Notes under the pieces: model-generated
The model's input: the letters and a program-made list of their open reading frames with translations, nothing else
What the model was told of the DNA's origin: nothing
Databases searched by the model: none
Shown: positions 44,144-53,709 of the stretch, one piece after another
How positions within the stretch are numbered: position 1 is the first letter of the stretch
How the letters are laid out: each line of letters begins with the position of its first letter
Origin: Spirosoma montaniterrae
GTDB taxonomy: Bacteria; Bacteroidota; Bacteroidia; Cytophagales; Spirosomataceae
Direction of reading: 5' to 3'
Length of the DNA: 64,000 nt
NCBI RefSeq assembly: GCF_001988955.1
Contig: NZ_CP014263.1
Location: 5,436,501 to 5,500,500 of the forward strand
Position numbers and translations under genes: made by a program

Positions 44144-45625
44144 TTAATTCTGCCACTCCGGGCTTTGTTTGATGAGCGGATTGGCGTTGATTTCGTCCTG
44201 CGGCAAGGGAAAGTAACGATGTTTCGGCAGTGGGTTTCGCGTCGGGAACACGTCGTTGGTGGCCTTTGACGTCACCTGCTGGAATGTGTTGGTGCGCGTG
44301 AGATCGTACCAGCGATCCCCTTCACTGAACAACTCCCACGAACGCTCCTGCAAGACAGCCGCAACGAAGTCATCTCTGTTCAGACCCGCTCTCAGGTCGG
44401 CAACCCCCGCCCGCTTCCGAACCTGATTGATGTAGCCATAAGCGGTGGCCGTGGGGCCGTTGGCGCGGGCTTCGGCTTCGGCGGCAATCAGCAGTACGTC
44501 GGCGTAGCGCAACAGCGGGATGTTGATGTTGTGCGACGCGCCGATGCCCGTGGGGTCCTGGTATTTTTTGACCAATACCCCCCGTGGCGTGATGGGCGTG
44601 ATGCTTCGCTGCGGCACCCGCACCCCCGACCGGTTCACGAACGAAGTATCCAGCAACTGCCGACGCTTGTCGGCGGGGTCGAACGAGGCAAAGAACGCAG
44701 GGTAAGCAAAAATCGATCCGAACGTGGTGGGGCCGTACTCTAAGCTGGCACTGTTGGGCGGACCGTACAAACCCATAATCTGCGAGGTACGACCGGGCGT
44801 AACGGCCTCTGATTCAAACGCGAACATCGTCTCGATCCGGGCGGCATCTTCTTTTGATGCCGTGAACACATCGCGCACGTCGGGCATCAGGCTGTGCTTG
44901 CCCGACGTAATTACGTCCTGCGCCTTTTGCAGGGCCAACGGCCAGCTTTCGTTGTAGAGAGCTGCTTTGGCATACAGAGCCAGAGCCGCTTCTTTCGAGA
45001 CCCGGCCTTTCACCAGCGTTGCCGAGTACGATGGCAACCGCTTGACGGCTTCTTCAAGGTCGCTGAAAATCTGCTTATACACGTCTGCTTTGGGGCTGAT
45101 CGCCTGCTTCGACTCATCTAAGCTTTTACTGGTATTCGTTTTCACCACTACGTCGCGGAAGTTTTTGGTCAGCATCCAATGGAAGTAGGCCCGCAGAAAG
45201 TACGCTTCCCCCACAATCTCGTCGCGCCGTTTGGTGTCCATCGCAATCGGCGGCACCTTTTCAATCACCCAGTTGGCTTTTACGATGCCATCGTAGCCGG
45301 TGTTCCAGACCGAAATGGGCGATTCGTTGGCCCGGTTGAAGCTCACCGTTACGGAGTAGGCCGCGTCGTAGCTGAACAGCGTAAAAATATCGCGGCCCAC
45401 CACCGGGCGCGGATACACCTGATCGGCAGAAAAATCGGCGAACATCAACGGACCCGGCCCGGCATACATGGTTGCCAGGGCACCGTAAGCCGCCGTAATA
45501 GCCCCTTCGGCGTCGCCCGCCGTTTTGTAAAACGTATCGGTAAAAATGGCCGAGTAGGGCGTTTCGTCTAACTGGCACCCGCTCAAACCCGTCAGAATCA
45601 GGAGGAAAGAAAGTATCTTTTTCAT
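44144..45625 (-). CDS. SusD/RagB-type glycan-binding lipoprotein (second pair)
   Basis: A 493-residue lipoprotein. ATG 45625 gives KKILSFLLILTGLSGCQLDE, with the acylated cysteine in LSGC. The body shows FYKTAGDAEGAITAAYGALA, VGEAYFLRAYFHWMLTKNFR, LLRYADVLLIAAEAEARANG and VLQERSWELFSEGDRWYDLT, all standard SusD features. It binds glycan at the outer surface and works with the SusC barrel encoded 18 bp upstream. It is followed after 11 bp by the large six-hairpin gene. Confidence 0.95.
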   Translation of the reverse strand: MKKILSFLLILTGLSGCQLDETPYSAIFTDTFYKTAGDAEGAITAAYGALATMYAGPGPLMFADFSADQVYPRPVVGRDIFTLFSYDAAYSVTVSFNRANESPISVWNTGYDGIVKANWVIEKVPPIAMDTKRRDEIVGEAYFLRAYFHWMLTKNFRDVVVKTNTSKSLDESKQAISPKADVYKQIFSDLEEAVKRLPSYSATLVKGRVSKEAALALYAKAALYNESWPLALQKAQDVITSGKHSLMPDVRDVFTASKEDAARIETMFAFESEAVTPGRTSQIMGLYGPPNSASLEYGPTTFGSIFAYPAFFASFDPADKRRQLLDTSFVNRSGVRVPQRSITPITPRGVLVKKYQDPTGIGASHNINIPLLRYADVLLIAAEAEARANGPTATAYGYINQVRKRAGVADLRAGLNRDDFVAAVLQERSWELFSEGDRWYDLTRTNTFQQVTSKATNDVFPTRNPLPKHRYFPLPQDEINANPLIKQSPEWQN

Positions 45626-45643
45626 GGTCAATGCGTGAAAGGA

Positions 45644-48600
45644 TTAGAACGAAACCTGCAAACCGGCGATGTACGAACGAGCAATTGGATACACTAAGTT
45701 ATCCACGCCGATCTGCGTATTGGAGTTGCCGAACGAGTTCACTTCGGGGTCGAAGCCGCTGTAGTTCGTAAACGTGAAGGGGTTGTTGGTACTGACATAC
45801 ACCCGCACCGCCTGTAGCCCTTTGATGGCTGGTAGCCGGTAGCCGAGCGTTATGTTTTTGCAGCGTAGAAACGAACCATCTTCAAGGAACCGGTCGGAGA
45901 TGGGCAGACGACCGCCCTGCAATACACTGGCAAACTCGTTGTTGGGGTTGGTGGGCGTCCAGCGGTTGGCGACGCCCGCCAGCAGGTTACGCCCGCCCGA
46001 CGGATTTTCGAGCGTGTAGCGAATCAGGTTGTAAATCTGATTGCCCCGCACACCCGCGAAAAAGGTGCTGAAATCGAAGTTTTTGTAGGACAGGTTCGCC
46101 GAGAAGCCGTAGATCAGCCTCGGGTTGGGGTCGCCCGTAATGGTCTGATCGGCCACCGAAATCTGTCCGTCGCCGTTCAGGTCACGTACTTTCGGCCCGC
46201 CCAATCGGCTGCCCGACCCCGGCAGGATCGACTCGCCGGTCTGGTAGTTGCCGTCGAACACATAGGTGCGAAACACCCCGATGGGTTGCCCCACCTGCAA
46301 CACGCCGTAGTTGTTGACGGCGAAGTTCTGAAGCAAGTCGTTCAACGCCAGCAGTTTGTTGCGGTTGATGGTGGCATTGGCACTGACGTTCAGTTTCACC
46401 GGCCCGTCGAGTACGCGCCCGCTGACGGCCATCTCGATGCCCCGGTTCTGAATGGTCGCAAAATTGCCCGTAATGGTCGTGTAGCCCGATGAAGGAGGCA
46501 GTTGCCGCACAAACAACAGGTTGTCGGTACGTTTGTTATAGACATCGACAACCACGTTCAGCCGGTTGTTGAACAGGCCCAGGTCCAGGCCCAGGTTGGC
46601 CTGCGTCGAACGTTCCCATTGCAACTCGCTGTTCGGGATACCCGTCGGGGCAATCCCCGTTGTGTAAACGTGGTTGAATGCATAGGCGTTGTTTCCCCCC
46701 GAGCCTACCAACGCGAGTGACTGATACGGCCCAATGGCACCGGCATTACCGGTCTGCCCATAGCTGCCACGCAGTTTCAGGTCCGAGAGCCAGGTGGCAC
46801 CTTTCAGAAACGGCTCTTCGATGACGCGCCAGGCCGCAGCCACCGCCGGGAAAAATCCGTACTTATTCTCAGCCCCGAACTGACTGGCCCCATCGTAGCG
46901 GGCCGTTACGTCCACGAAATACTTATCGCGGAAACCGTAGTTAACCCGCCCCAGGTACGAATCTAAGCGGCTCTCACTGCGCCCGCTGCTGACGTTCCGG
47001 TTAGTAGATAAGGCAATGGCTTCGTTGGCGGTAGCATCGTTCGGGAACTGCGTGCCGCTGATGTTGTTGTTGCTGCCTTCGTTCTTCAACGAGGCAAACA
47101 CCCCCGTAAACTTCAGCGAGTGAATCGCGTTGAAGCTCGTTGCGTAGGTCAGGATGCTCTCGTGCAGCAAACTACGCCCGTACTGGTTGTTTTTTTGCGC
47201 CGACCCCGCCAGTGCCTGATCAGCCAGATTGACAATCGATTTGGGCGAGTAGAAATCGCCGAGGTTGTTGAACTGCGTTACGTTGAAGGAGGCCCGGTAG
47301 GTCAGCCCTTTGGCCAGATTCAGGTCGGCGTAGAAGTTAGCCAGCAGCGTGTTGTTGGTGATCCGGTCCAGAATCTGCGCCAGTCCAACGGGATTGGCGG
47401 CCTCGCGGTAACGGGCACTAAACTGATCGCCGAACGGCCAGACACTGCCATCTTCGCGGTACGGCACGAGCGTTGGTGGAGCCGCCAGAGCCGCCCCCAG
47501 AATACTGGCCGTCACGGCGGGGCCGTCGATGCTGGTGTTGGCCGTTTGCGTGCGATTATTGACCGAGTTCGACAGCAAGAGACTCGTGCCTACTTTCAGC
47601 CAGTTGTTAACCCGGTGATCGACGTTGGTCCGTAGCGAATACCGCCGGAACCGGGAGTTAATGATAATACCGCTTTGATCGAAGTAATTGAGCGAAAAGG
47701 CCACCTGCGTCTTCTCGGTACCACCCGTCACCGTGAGCTGATGATTCTGGATGGGTGCCCGCCGGAATATAAGGTTCTGCCAGTCAGTATTTGGACCAGG
47801 ATTGTTAGGATCTGGAAAGACGGACGTTTTGAAGATTTCGTTTTCCAACGCGGCAAATTGCGTTGAATTCAGCACGTCCAGCGTTTTGTTGACCTGCTGC
47901 GTTCCGTAGTAGGCATCATACGAAACGCGCGACGTGCCGGCTTTTCCCCGTTTAGTCGTAATGAGTATTACCCCGTTGGCTCCCCGTGCGCCGTAGATGG
48001 CCGTAGAAGAAGCATCTTTCAGCACCTCAACGCTCTCAATATCGTTGGGATTGATGTTTGAGAGTGGGTTCTGGTTGTTTGCGTTCTGATCTAACCCCAC
48101 GGCAATTTGTACTCCATCCAGGACGTAGAGCGGTTCCGAGGTGCCGTTGATGGAATTGGTGCCCCGAATCCGGACACTTGCGCCCCCGCCCGGTGCCGAC
48201 GAGTTCTGGGTGATCTGCACCCCCGCCACCCGCGATTGTATGCCCTGCGTGACGTTGGCTACCGGCAGTTGCAGCAGTTCATCAGATTTAATAGACGCGA
48301 TGGAGCCGGTGGTTTCAATCTTGCGCTGCGTACCGTAGCCGACCACAATCACTTCGGAGAGGGAGCGGTCGTCGGCGGAGAGTGATACGTCGAGCGTTGT
48401 GCGATTGCCGACGGCTATGTCCTGCGCCACAAAGCCGATAGACGAGAACGTCAGCGTAGCGCCTGCTGGTACTTCGGCAAGCGAATATTGCCCGTTGGTG
48501 TTGGTGGTGGTGCCTTTCTGGGTGCCTTTGACGACGATATTGACGCCCGGCAGACCATCGCCCGTTTGGCCTGTGACCCGGCCCGACACAGCGCGTGTCG

Positions 48601-48667
48601 GCGACTGAGCCAGAGCCTGATTCCCCACGGCCAGCAAAAGCCACAGGACGGATAGAAATTGTTTCAT
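45644..48667 (-). CDS. SusC/RagA-type TonB-linked outer-membrane transporter (second pair)
   Basis: A 1007-residue outer-membrane importer. The signal ends GNQALAQ. The carboxypeptidase-like domain follows (AVSGRVTGQTGDGLPGVNIV, VKGTQKGTTTNTNGQYSLAE), then LSEVIVVGYGTQRKIETTGS and the plug (PGGGASVRIRGTNSINGTSE, LKDASSTAIYGARGANGVIL). The barrel ends SYIAGLQVSF. It heads a six-gene minus-strand operon and faces a LacI-type regulator across a 310-bp gap that carries a palindromic operator candidate. It probably imports the glycan cut by the enzymes encoded downstream. Confidence 0.95.
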   Translation of the reverse strand: MKQFLSVLWLLLAVGNQALAQSPTRAVSGRVTGQTGDGLPGVNIVVKGTQKGTTTNTNGQYSLAEVPAGATLTFSSIGFVAQDIAVGNRTTLDVSLSADDRSLSEVIVVGYGTQRKIETTGSIASIKSDELLQLPVANVTQGIQSRVAGVQITQNSSAPGGGASVRIRGTNSINGTSEPLYVLDGVQIAVGLDQNANNQNPLSNINPNDIESVEVLKDASSTAIYGARGANGVILITTKRGKAGTSRVSYDAYYGTQQVNKTLDVLNSTQFAALENEIFKTSVFPDPNNPGPNTDWQNLIFRRAPIQNHQLTVTGGTEKTQVAFSLNYFDQSGIIINSRFRRYSLRTNVDHRVNNWLKVGTSLLLSNSVNNRTQTANTSIDGPAVTASILGAALAAPPTLVPYREDGSVWPFGDQFSARYREAANPVGLAQILDRITNNTLLANFYADLNLAKGLTYRASFNVTQFNNLGDFYSPKSIVNLADQALAGSAQKNNQYGRSLLHESILTYATSFNAIHSLKFTGVFASLKNEGSNNNISGTQFPNDATANEAIALSTNRNVSSGRSESRLDSYLGRVNYGFRDKYFVDVTARYDGASQFGAENKYGFFPAVAAAWRVIEEPFLKGATWLSDLKLRGSYGQTGNAGAIGPYQSLALVGSGGNNAYAFNHVYTTGIAPTGIPNSELQWERSTQANLGLDLGLFNNRLNVVVDVYNKRTDNLLFVRQLPPSSGYTTITGNFATIQNRGIEMAVSGRVLDGPVKLNVSANATINRNKLLALNDLLQNFAVNNYGVLQVGQPIGVFRTYVFDGNYQTGESILPGSGSRLGGPKVRDLNGDGQISVADQTITGDPNPRLIYGFSANLSYKNFDFSTFFAGVRGNQIYNLIRYTLENPSGGRNLLAGVANRWTPTNPNNEFASVLQGGRLPISDRFLEDGSFLRCKNITLGYRLPAIKGLQAVRVYVSTNNPFTFTNYSGFDPEVNSFGNSNTQIGVDNLVYPIARSYIAGLQVSF

Positions 48668-48728
48668 AGATCGGTTAACGGTTTAGAGATTAAGTAAAGG
48701 CAGTATATTAGAAAAAGTCAAAATAAGT

Positions 48729-48758
48729 CTGACAGATCATCGGCTCAGCTACTGTCAG
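48729..48758. promoter_or_regulatory. Inverted repeat upstream of second susC
   Basis: CTGACAG at 48729-48735 and CTGTCAG at 48752-48758 are exact 7-bp inverted copies 16 bp apart, about 60-90 bp upstream of the SusC start. They could be regulator half-sites. No promoter box is convincing. Confidence 0.3.
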
Positions 48759-48836
48759 TTTCTGAGTCGATGTTGGGAATCTATACGTGTTGATTGACTT
48801 TTCAAGTGAAAAACTTAGACTTATTAGATAATAACT

Positions 48837-48854
48837 ACCGGGAACGTTCCCGGT
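48837..48854. promoter_or_regulatory. Perfect 18-bp palindrome, likely LacI-family operator
   Basis: ACCGGGAACGTTCCCGGT is an exact palindrome with a central CG step, as in LacI/GalR operators. It lies in the gap between the divergent susC (start 48667) and LacI-type regulator (start 48978), about 170 and 124 bp from the two starts. It is well placed to control both, including self-regulation. Binding is inference. Confidence 0.6.
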
Positions 48855-48977
48855 AACGTATCCGATAGGTATTTTTTAGCGAATATGTGCTTCAGAGTAT
48901 CACAAATAAAAGCAATTCATGAGCCTGGAGATGAATTGGCTGCTGATGCTCACTTCTTGGAAAATAACAATTTTACT

Positions 48978-50120
48978 ATGATACGCTGTCCGCATTGCAA
49001 ACAGGTCGAATCCATTAACCGGGCAGGTATTGTGCGGGGAAAGCAGCGGTATTTCTGTAAAGCCTGTCAGGTGCATTTTAGCTTCCCCAATGAGGTACAC
49101 ACCCCATCGTTACGGCCCCATCAGGTTACTATTGTTGACATCGCAGAGCAATTGGGTATTTCTAAATCGACAGTTTCGCGGGCTTTGCGCGGGCAGAGCG
49201 ACATTCATCCCGGCACCCGACAGGCCGTGCTCGACGTAGCGAACCAACTCGATTATCAGCCAAACCAACTGGCACACAGTTTAGTGAAGAGTCGTACCAA
49301 TACCGTCGGAATGCTCGTGCCGGAGTTTCTGTCGTCGTTTTTCCCGAAAGTAATTATGAGTGCGCAACAGGTGCTGGTTGAAGCGGGCTACAACGTCGTG
49401 ATCTGCCAATCGGGTGAATCGTATGAAACCGAGGTAGCCAATGCCCGCACCCTGCTGGCTAACCGGGTCGACGGGCTGATGGTGTCGCACACGAAAGAAA
49501 CCCGCAACTTCGACCACCTGCGGACGTTTCAGCGGAAGGGTATCCCGGTCGTATTTTTCAACCGCGTCTGCGAAGACATGACTGTGCCTAACGTAACGGT
49601 CGACGACTACCGGGGGGCGTTCGTGGCTGTTGAACACCTCATCCAGACGGGCCGACGACGCATTGCCCACTTAGCCGGTCCCGACTCGCTGCCGAACAGC
49701 CGCAACCGCCTAAACGGCTACCACGACGCGCTCCTGCACTATGGGCTGCCGGTTGACAATGAGCTAATTATATCTTATGATCTGACGCTTGAGAAGGTTA
49801 ATATCTATGTTAATCACTTACTAAATCTGCCCCACCCGCCCGACGCGCTCTTTGCCATGAACGACCCTGCCGCCATCGAAGCACTGAGAGTGTGCCGGAG
49901 CCGGGGCATCAGGGTGCCTGCCGAACTCGCCATTGTGGGGTTCAGCGACGACCCGGTATCGGAACTGGTGGAACCGTCGCTGACTACCGTTGCGCAGCCA
50001 ATGGCCGAAATTGGCCGCGAAACGGCCCGTCTGCTGCTCAACGCCCTGCACGGACCCGTTTCCGACGTACCGGAACAGGTGATGCTACCCACGCAGTTGA
50101 TTGTGCGAAGATCGAGCTAA
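48978..50120 (+). CDS. LacI-family regulator with an N-terminal transposase-type zinc ribbon
   Basis: A 380-residue protein starting at ATG 48978. Residues 1-35 are a four-cysteine zinc ribbon (Cys4, Cys7, Cys27, Cys30; IRCPHCKQVESINRAGIVRG, then KQRYFCKACQVHF), like the InsA-type finger of IS1-family transposases. Residues about 49-100 are the LacI helix-turn-helix and hinge helix (VTIVDIAEQLGISKSTVSRA, NQLDYQPNQLAHSL). The rest is the sugar-binding domain (NTVGMLVPEFLSSFFPKVIM, LFAMNDPAAIEALRVCRSRG). An earlier ATG at 48885 would add 31 non-conserved residues. It probably regulates the divergent susC operon and perhaps the fuconate genes. Its end overlaps the convergent sulfatase by four bases. 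Confidence 0.9.
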   Translation: MIRCPHCKQVESINRAGIVRGKQRYFCKACQVHFSFPNEVHTPSLRPHQVTIVDIAEQLGISKSTVSRALRGQSDIHPGTRQAVLDVANQLDYQPNQLAHSLVKSRTNTVGMLVPEFLSSFFPKVIMSAQQVLVEAGYNVVICQSGESYETEVANARTLLANRVDGLMVSHTKETRNFDHLRTFQRKGIPVVFFNRVCEDMTVPNVTVDDYRGAFVAVEHLIQTGRRRIAHLAGPDSLPNSRNRLNGYHDALLHYGLPVDNELIISYDLTLEKVNIYVNHLLNLPHPPDALFAMNDPAAIEALRVCRSRGIRVPAELAIVGFSDDPVSELVEPSLTTVAQPMAEIGRETARLLLNALHGPVSDVPEQVMLPTQLIVRRSS

Positions 50121-51583
50121 GGGAGCTCACCCGCCGGGCGCGTGTTGGCTCCTTTTTGAGCGGTCAGGTCATCGCCCAGGTCGAGCCGGGCGGCAGTGGC
50201 TATCTGTTGTAGTTCCGCTACACGCTCTGGAAACTGATCTTTGAGATCGTAGCGTTCGCCGGGGTCGCGGCTCAGGTCGTAGAGGGCCAGTGTTTCGGGG
50301 TTATTTTCGTTGGTTTTGCCCGGAAATCCATTTTGCCCTACCGGGAAAGCTCCGTAGGTGCGGCCCGGATGCGGTAACACTAATTTCCAGTTGCCCCGCC
50401 GAACAGCCTCCAGGTTGTTTTTGCGGTAATAATAGTAAAACTCCTTTCGCGGACTTGCCGTCAGGTCGCCCTGCCACAACGGCCACAAATCAACCCCGTC
50501 GAGTTTGCGGCTGGGTAGCGGTGCCCCGCAGCGGCCCGCAATGGTCGGTAAGAGGTCGATGGTCGAAGCCAGCGCGTTGCAGACCAGCCCGGCAGGAATA
50601 ACACCCGGCCATCGTACCAGACAAGGTATTCGGTTGCCTCCTTCGTAGGTTGTACCCTTGCCTTCCCGCAACCCACTGGTCGATCCGGCATGATTACCGA
50701 AATTGTACCAGGGGCCATTGTCGCTGGTGAAAACAACCAGCGTGTTCTTGTCTAACTTATTGGCTTTGAGCGCGGCAAGTACCTCGCCAACCGAATGGTC
50801 GATTTCGGTAATGACATCGCCAAACAGCCCACGCTCGGTTCGCCCCCGAAAACGAGCCGATGCGGCAATGGGAACATGGGGCATCGGATGCGCCAGATAT
50901 AGAAAAAAAGGCTTTTTTCGATTTCGCTTGATAAAATCGACAGCCTGCATCGTGAGCAACCCGGTTAGCTCGGCCTGATCGTCGAGGGTGCGAATCAGGC
51001 GAAGTGTATCGCCTTTCCCGCGCAGGAGTGGCAAGTCTGTGAATCGTGCTTTCGGCGAAGATGTTGCTGACACCGGCTTGCCATCGTAATCAACCGGCCA
51101 CATGTCGTTGGAGTAAGGCAGGCCCACATATTCGTCGAAGCCGTGGTTGAGTGGCAGAAATGGTCGCTGATCGCCCAGATGCCATTTACCGAAGATGGCT
51201 GTTGCATAACCCTGGCTTTTGAGGAGTTCGGCGAGTGTAGTCTCCTCGCTGTTGATACCAATTTTCGACCCTGGAAACAACGCCCCATACAGCCCGATTC
51301 GATTAGGATAGCAGCCTGTCAGCAGAGCCGCCCGCGAAGCCGTACAAACGGGCTGGGCCGACAGGAAATTGGTAAACCGAATACCTTCCGAAGCCAGCCG
51401 GTCGAGATGTGGTGTCTGATAGCCAGTAGCCCCATAGCATCCCAAATCGCCAAAGCCGAGGTCGTCCATGAAAATCAGTACCACATTGGGTGGTGTTGGG
51501 CGGGGTGGGTTATAGAGGGGGCGAAACGCGACAAATGCAGGCCACAAGCCAATGAGTAAAGTCAGATAAATTGCTTTTTTCAT
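50117..51583 (-). CDS. Exported sulfatase (formylglycine type)
   Basis: A 488-residue sulfatase with signal YLTLLIGLWPAFVAF. The metal site is VVLIFMDDLGFGDLGCYG. The catalytic motif is QPVCTASRAALLTG with Cys80, a C-x-A-S-R form of the usual C-x-P-S-R, where Cys is changed to formylglycine by a separate enzyme. Later conserved parts are ATAIFGKWHLGDQRPFLPLN, HGFDEYVGLPYSND and VVFTSDNGPWYNFGNHAGST. It would remove sulfate esters from sugars in the periplasm. It is the last gene of the minus-strand set with FucP and L-fuconate dehydratase, pointing to sulfated fucose or a related glycan. Confidence 0.9.
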   Translation of the reverse strand: MKKAIYLTLLIGLWPAFVAFRPLYNPPRPTPPNVVLIFMDDLGFGDLGCYGATGYQTPHLDRLASEGIRFTNFLSAQPVCTASRAALLTGCYPNRIGLYGALFPGSKIGINSEETTLAELLKSQGYATAIFGKWHLGDQRPFLPLNHGFDEYVGLPYSNDMWPVDYDGKPVSATSSPKARFTDLPLLRGKGDTLRLIRTLDDQAELTGLLTMQAVDFIKRNRKKPFFLYLAHPMPHVPIAASARFRGRTERGLFGDVITEIDHSVGEVLAALKANKLDKNTLVVFTSDNGPWYNFGNHAGSTSGLREGKGTTYEGGNRIPCLVRWPGVIPAGLVCNALASTIDLLPTIAGRCGAPLPSRKLDGVDLWPLWQGDLTASPRKEFYYYYRKNNLEAVRRGNWKLVLPHPGRTYGAFPVGQNGFPGKTNENNPETLALYDLSRDPGERYDLKDQFPERVAELQQIATAARLDLGDDLTAQKGANTRPAGELP

Positions 51584-51625
51584 GATGATCGGGGGTTTAC
51601 AGAAGTATAAGCCTGATAGGTCGAG

Positions 51626-52924
51626 TTAAATAGTGTGTTTAGCAAAGGCAGCGGGTTTGTAGCCGGAAAGTCCGTAATAGATCAGGTAGAAGTAGCAGAT
51701 GAGCGGCACTACAAACGCCCAGCGGATGGTGCTATAATCGGAGATTAGGCCCATCAATGGGGGAACAATGGCCCCGCCTACAATGCTCATAATCAGCAAC
51801 GAAGACCCCTGTTCGGTATGTGGTCCCAGCCCGGCGATGCTTAGGGTGAAAATGATGCCGTACATCACGGACGTGAACAGCCCCACGCTGACCATCGACC
51901 AAACGGCCACCCAGCCCGAACTCAACACAGAGACAGTTATCAGTACCACTACTACGCCCGACACTAACCCCAGCATAGGCCCTGCCCGGAACCGCCGGAG
52001 TAGCACAGCCCCTGCCAGTCGCCCGATCAGCACACCGGCCATGTAGAGGCTGATGAACGTAGCAGCTTTTTGTTCAGTAATACCCGGCAAATCGAGCGAT
52101 TTGAGGTAGCGAATCATGAAGCTGACCGTACCCACTTCGGCACCGAGGTAGCAGAACACCGCCACGGCTCCCAGCACCGTATGCCGAAACCGGAGCACGT
52201 CGCGCAGGCGGGTGGGAGAGCTGTCGGTTTGCTGAATGGGCGGGAGTTTTAACCGGGCAATCACCACACCCAAACCCAGCAGGAAGAGGGCCAATGTCAG
52301 GTAAGGGGCTTTGACGCTGTTGGCCTCGGCATCCAGAAAAGCCGTCAGCGCGTCCGGCGACAAACCACGCAGGGATTCTTCCGAAACATCCTGTTGGTGC
52401 AGAATCAGTTGCCCGCCCAGCAGCGGCCCCAGCGTTGACCCCAGCGACCCGCAGGCAGCCGCCAGATTGAGCCGACTTGCCGCCGTTTGGGGCGACCCCA
52501 ACACCGACACGTAGGGTGTGGCCGAGACTTCCAGAAACGTGAAGCCCGCAGCCATCACGAACAGAGCCAGCAGAAACACCGGATAAAATCGGGTTTCGGC
52601 AGCGGGATAAAACAGGAATCCGCCCACCGCAGCCAGACAAAGGCCCGTAACGATACCGGCCTGATAGCCGCGTTTTTTGAGAAAATATCCCACTGGCAGC
52701 GCACACAGAAAGTAGGCCCCAAAAAACGCCGACTGCACCAGCGACGATTGAAAATCAGTCAACTGGCAGGCCCGTTTAAGGTGCGGCACCAGCACGTCGT
52801 TGATGTTTCGGCTGATGTTCCACAGAAACATCAGCAGCATCACCACCAGCAGCGGTAACCAGGTGGAGCCGGTCGCGGGTTGGGCGGAAGCAGGGGGCAG
52901 AGCAGGTTGAGGAATAAGGGCCAT
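51626..52924 (-). CDS. fucP: L-fucose:H+ symporter-like MFS transporter
   Basis: A 432-residue inner-membrane carrier of the FucP family with about twelve TM segments. Recognisable parts are NINDVLVPHLKRACQLTDFQ, SSLVQSAFFGAYFLCALPVG, YFLKKRGYQAGIVTGLCLAA and FVMAAGFTFLEVSATPYVSV, closely following E. coli FucP. It would import L-fucose or a similar 6-deoxy sugar with protons. It lies between an SDR dehydrogenase and a sulfatase gene and next to L-fuconate dehydratase, which supports fucose. An N-terminal Pro/Ala-rich tail precedes TM1. Confidence 0.85.
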   Translation of the reverse strand: MALIPQPALPPASAQPATGSTWLPLLVVMLLMFLWNISRNINDVLVPHLKRACQLTDFQSSLVQSAFFGAYFLCALPVGYFLKKRGYQAGIVTGLCLAAVGGFLFYPAAETRFYPVFLLALFVMAAGFTFLEVSATPYVSVLGSPQTAASRLNLAAACGSLGSTLGPLLGGQLILHQQDVSEESLRGLSPDALTAFLDAEANSVKAPYLTLALFLLGLGVVIARLKLPPIQQTDSSPTRLRDVLRFRHTVLGAVAVFCYLGAEVGTVSFMIRYLKSLDLPGITEQKAATFISLYMAGVLIGRLAGAVLLRRFRAGPMLGLVSGVVVVLITVSVLSSGWVAVWSMVSVGLFTSVMYGIIFTLSIAGLGPHTEQGSSLLIMSIVGGAIVPPLMGLISDYSTIRWAFVVPLICYFYLIYYGLSGYKPAAFAKHTI

Positions 52925-52942
52925 GCGATTGGTTTAGGGAGG

Positions 52943-53707
52943 TTAACGACGGTAGCCCAGTTCGGCCCCTCCGCCAACGGGCATCAGGCACCCGGTGACG
53001 AAACGGGCCGCATCGGAGAGCAGAAACACGCACACATCGGCCACGACATGGGCTTCGGGGCAGTAACCCAGGGTATGAATCTCATTCAGATACGTTTCGA
53101 TGGCGGCTGGATTAGGTTGTGTTTTGGCCCAGTCGCGGAGCATCGGGGTCCAGACCCCTGCCGGGCAAACGGCATTGACCCGAATCCCAAACGGCGCGTA
53201 GTCGAGGGCCATTGCCTTCGTTAAAGCGTTCATGGCTCCTTTGCTGGCTACGTAAGCCGCGTGAATCGGCTGGCCGAGTTCGCCTACCATGCTGCTTGTG
53301 TTGAGGACGCAGCCACGTGTTTGCTTCAAAGCCTCCAGGCCGTAGCGAGTGGTCCAGTAAACGCTTTTCAGGTTTATCGCCATCAGTTGATCCCATTCGT
53401 CTTCGGTGGTTTGGTCCAGCGATTTCGACGGACTCGCGCTGCCCGCATTGTTATGAATTGCGTCGATGCGGCCAAACGTTTGGAGGGCCTGTTCCACAGC
53501 CGCTTTTACGTCGGCTTCGTAGCTTACATCGCCCGCAAAGCCCGCGTGGGGGCTACCCAGCCGGGCCAGCGTTTCGGTCAGGCGGTCGGGTTGATTGTCG
53601 AGAATAAAGACCGATGCACCCGCGCTCGCGTAAGCCGTTGCGCAAGCCTCACCAATGCCTGATGCACCGCCGGTCAGGAAAATGATTCTGTTGGCTAAAG
53701 TTCCCAT
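52943..53707 (-). CDS. SDR-family dehydrogenase, probably of the L-fucose/fuconate route
   Basis: A 254-residue classical short-chain dehydrogenase. ATG 53707 gives GTLANRIIFLTGGASGIGEA with the TGGASGIG cofactor site. DIHNNAG-type sequence (AIHNNAGSASPS), the active-site Ser in LNTSSMVGELGQ and YVASK follow in order. An acidic residue after strand two (FILDNQPD) suggests NAD. The start is 2 bp after the fuconate dehydratase stop. By context it could be L-fucose dehydrogenase or 2-keto-3-deoxy-L-fuconate dehydrogenase; sequence alone does not decide. Confidence 0.88.
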   Translation of the reverse strand: MGTLANRIIFLTGGASGIGEACATAYASAGASVFILDNQPDRLTETLARLGSPHAGFAGDVSYEADVKAAVEQALQTFGRIDAIHNNAGSASPSKSLDQTTEDEWDQLMAINLKSVYWTTRYGLEALKQTRGCVLNTSSMVGELGQPIHAAYVASKGAMNALTKAMALDYAPFGIRVNAVCPAGVWTPMLRDWAKTQPNPAAIETYLNEIHTLGYCPEAHVVADVCVFLLSDAARFVTGCLMPVGGGAELGYRR

Positions 53708-53709
53708 TT

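Noticed and set aside
48885..48977. Earlier ATG for the LacI-type regulator
   Set aside because: It would add 31 residues before the zinc ribbon with no domain character; ATG 48978 begins right at the ribbon.
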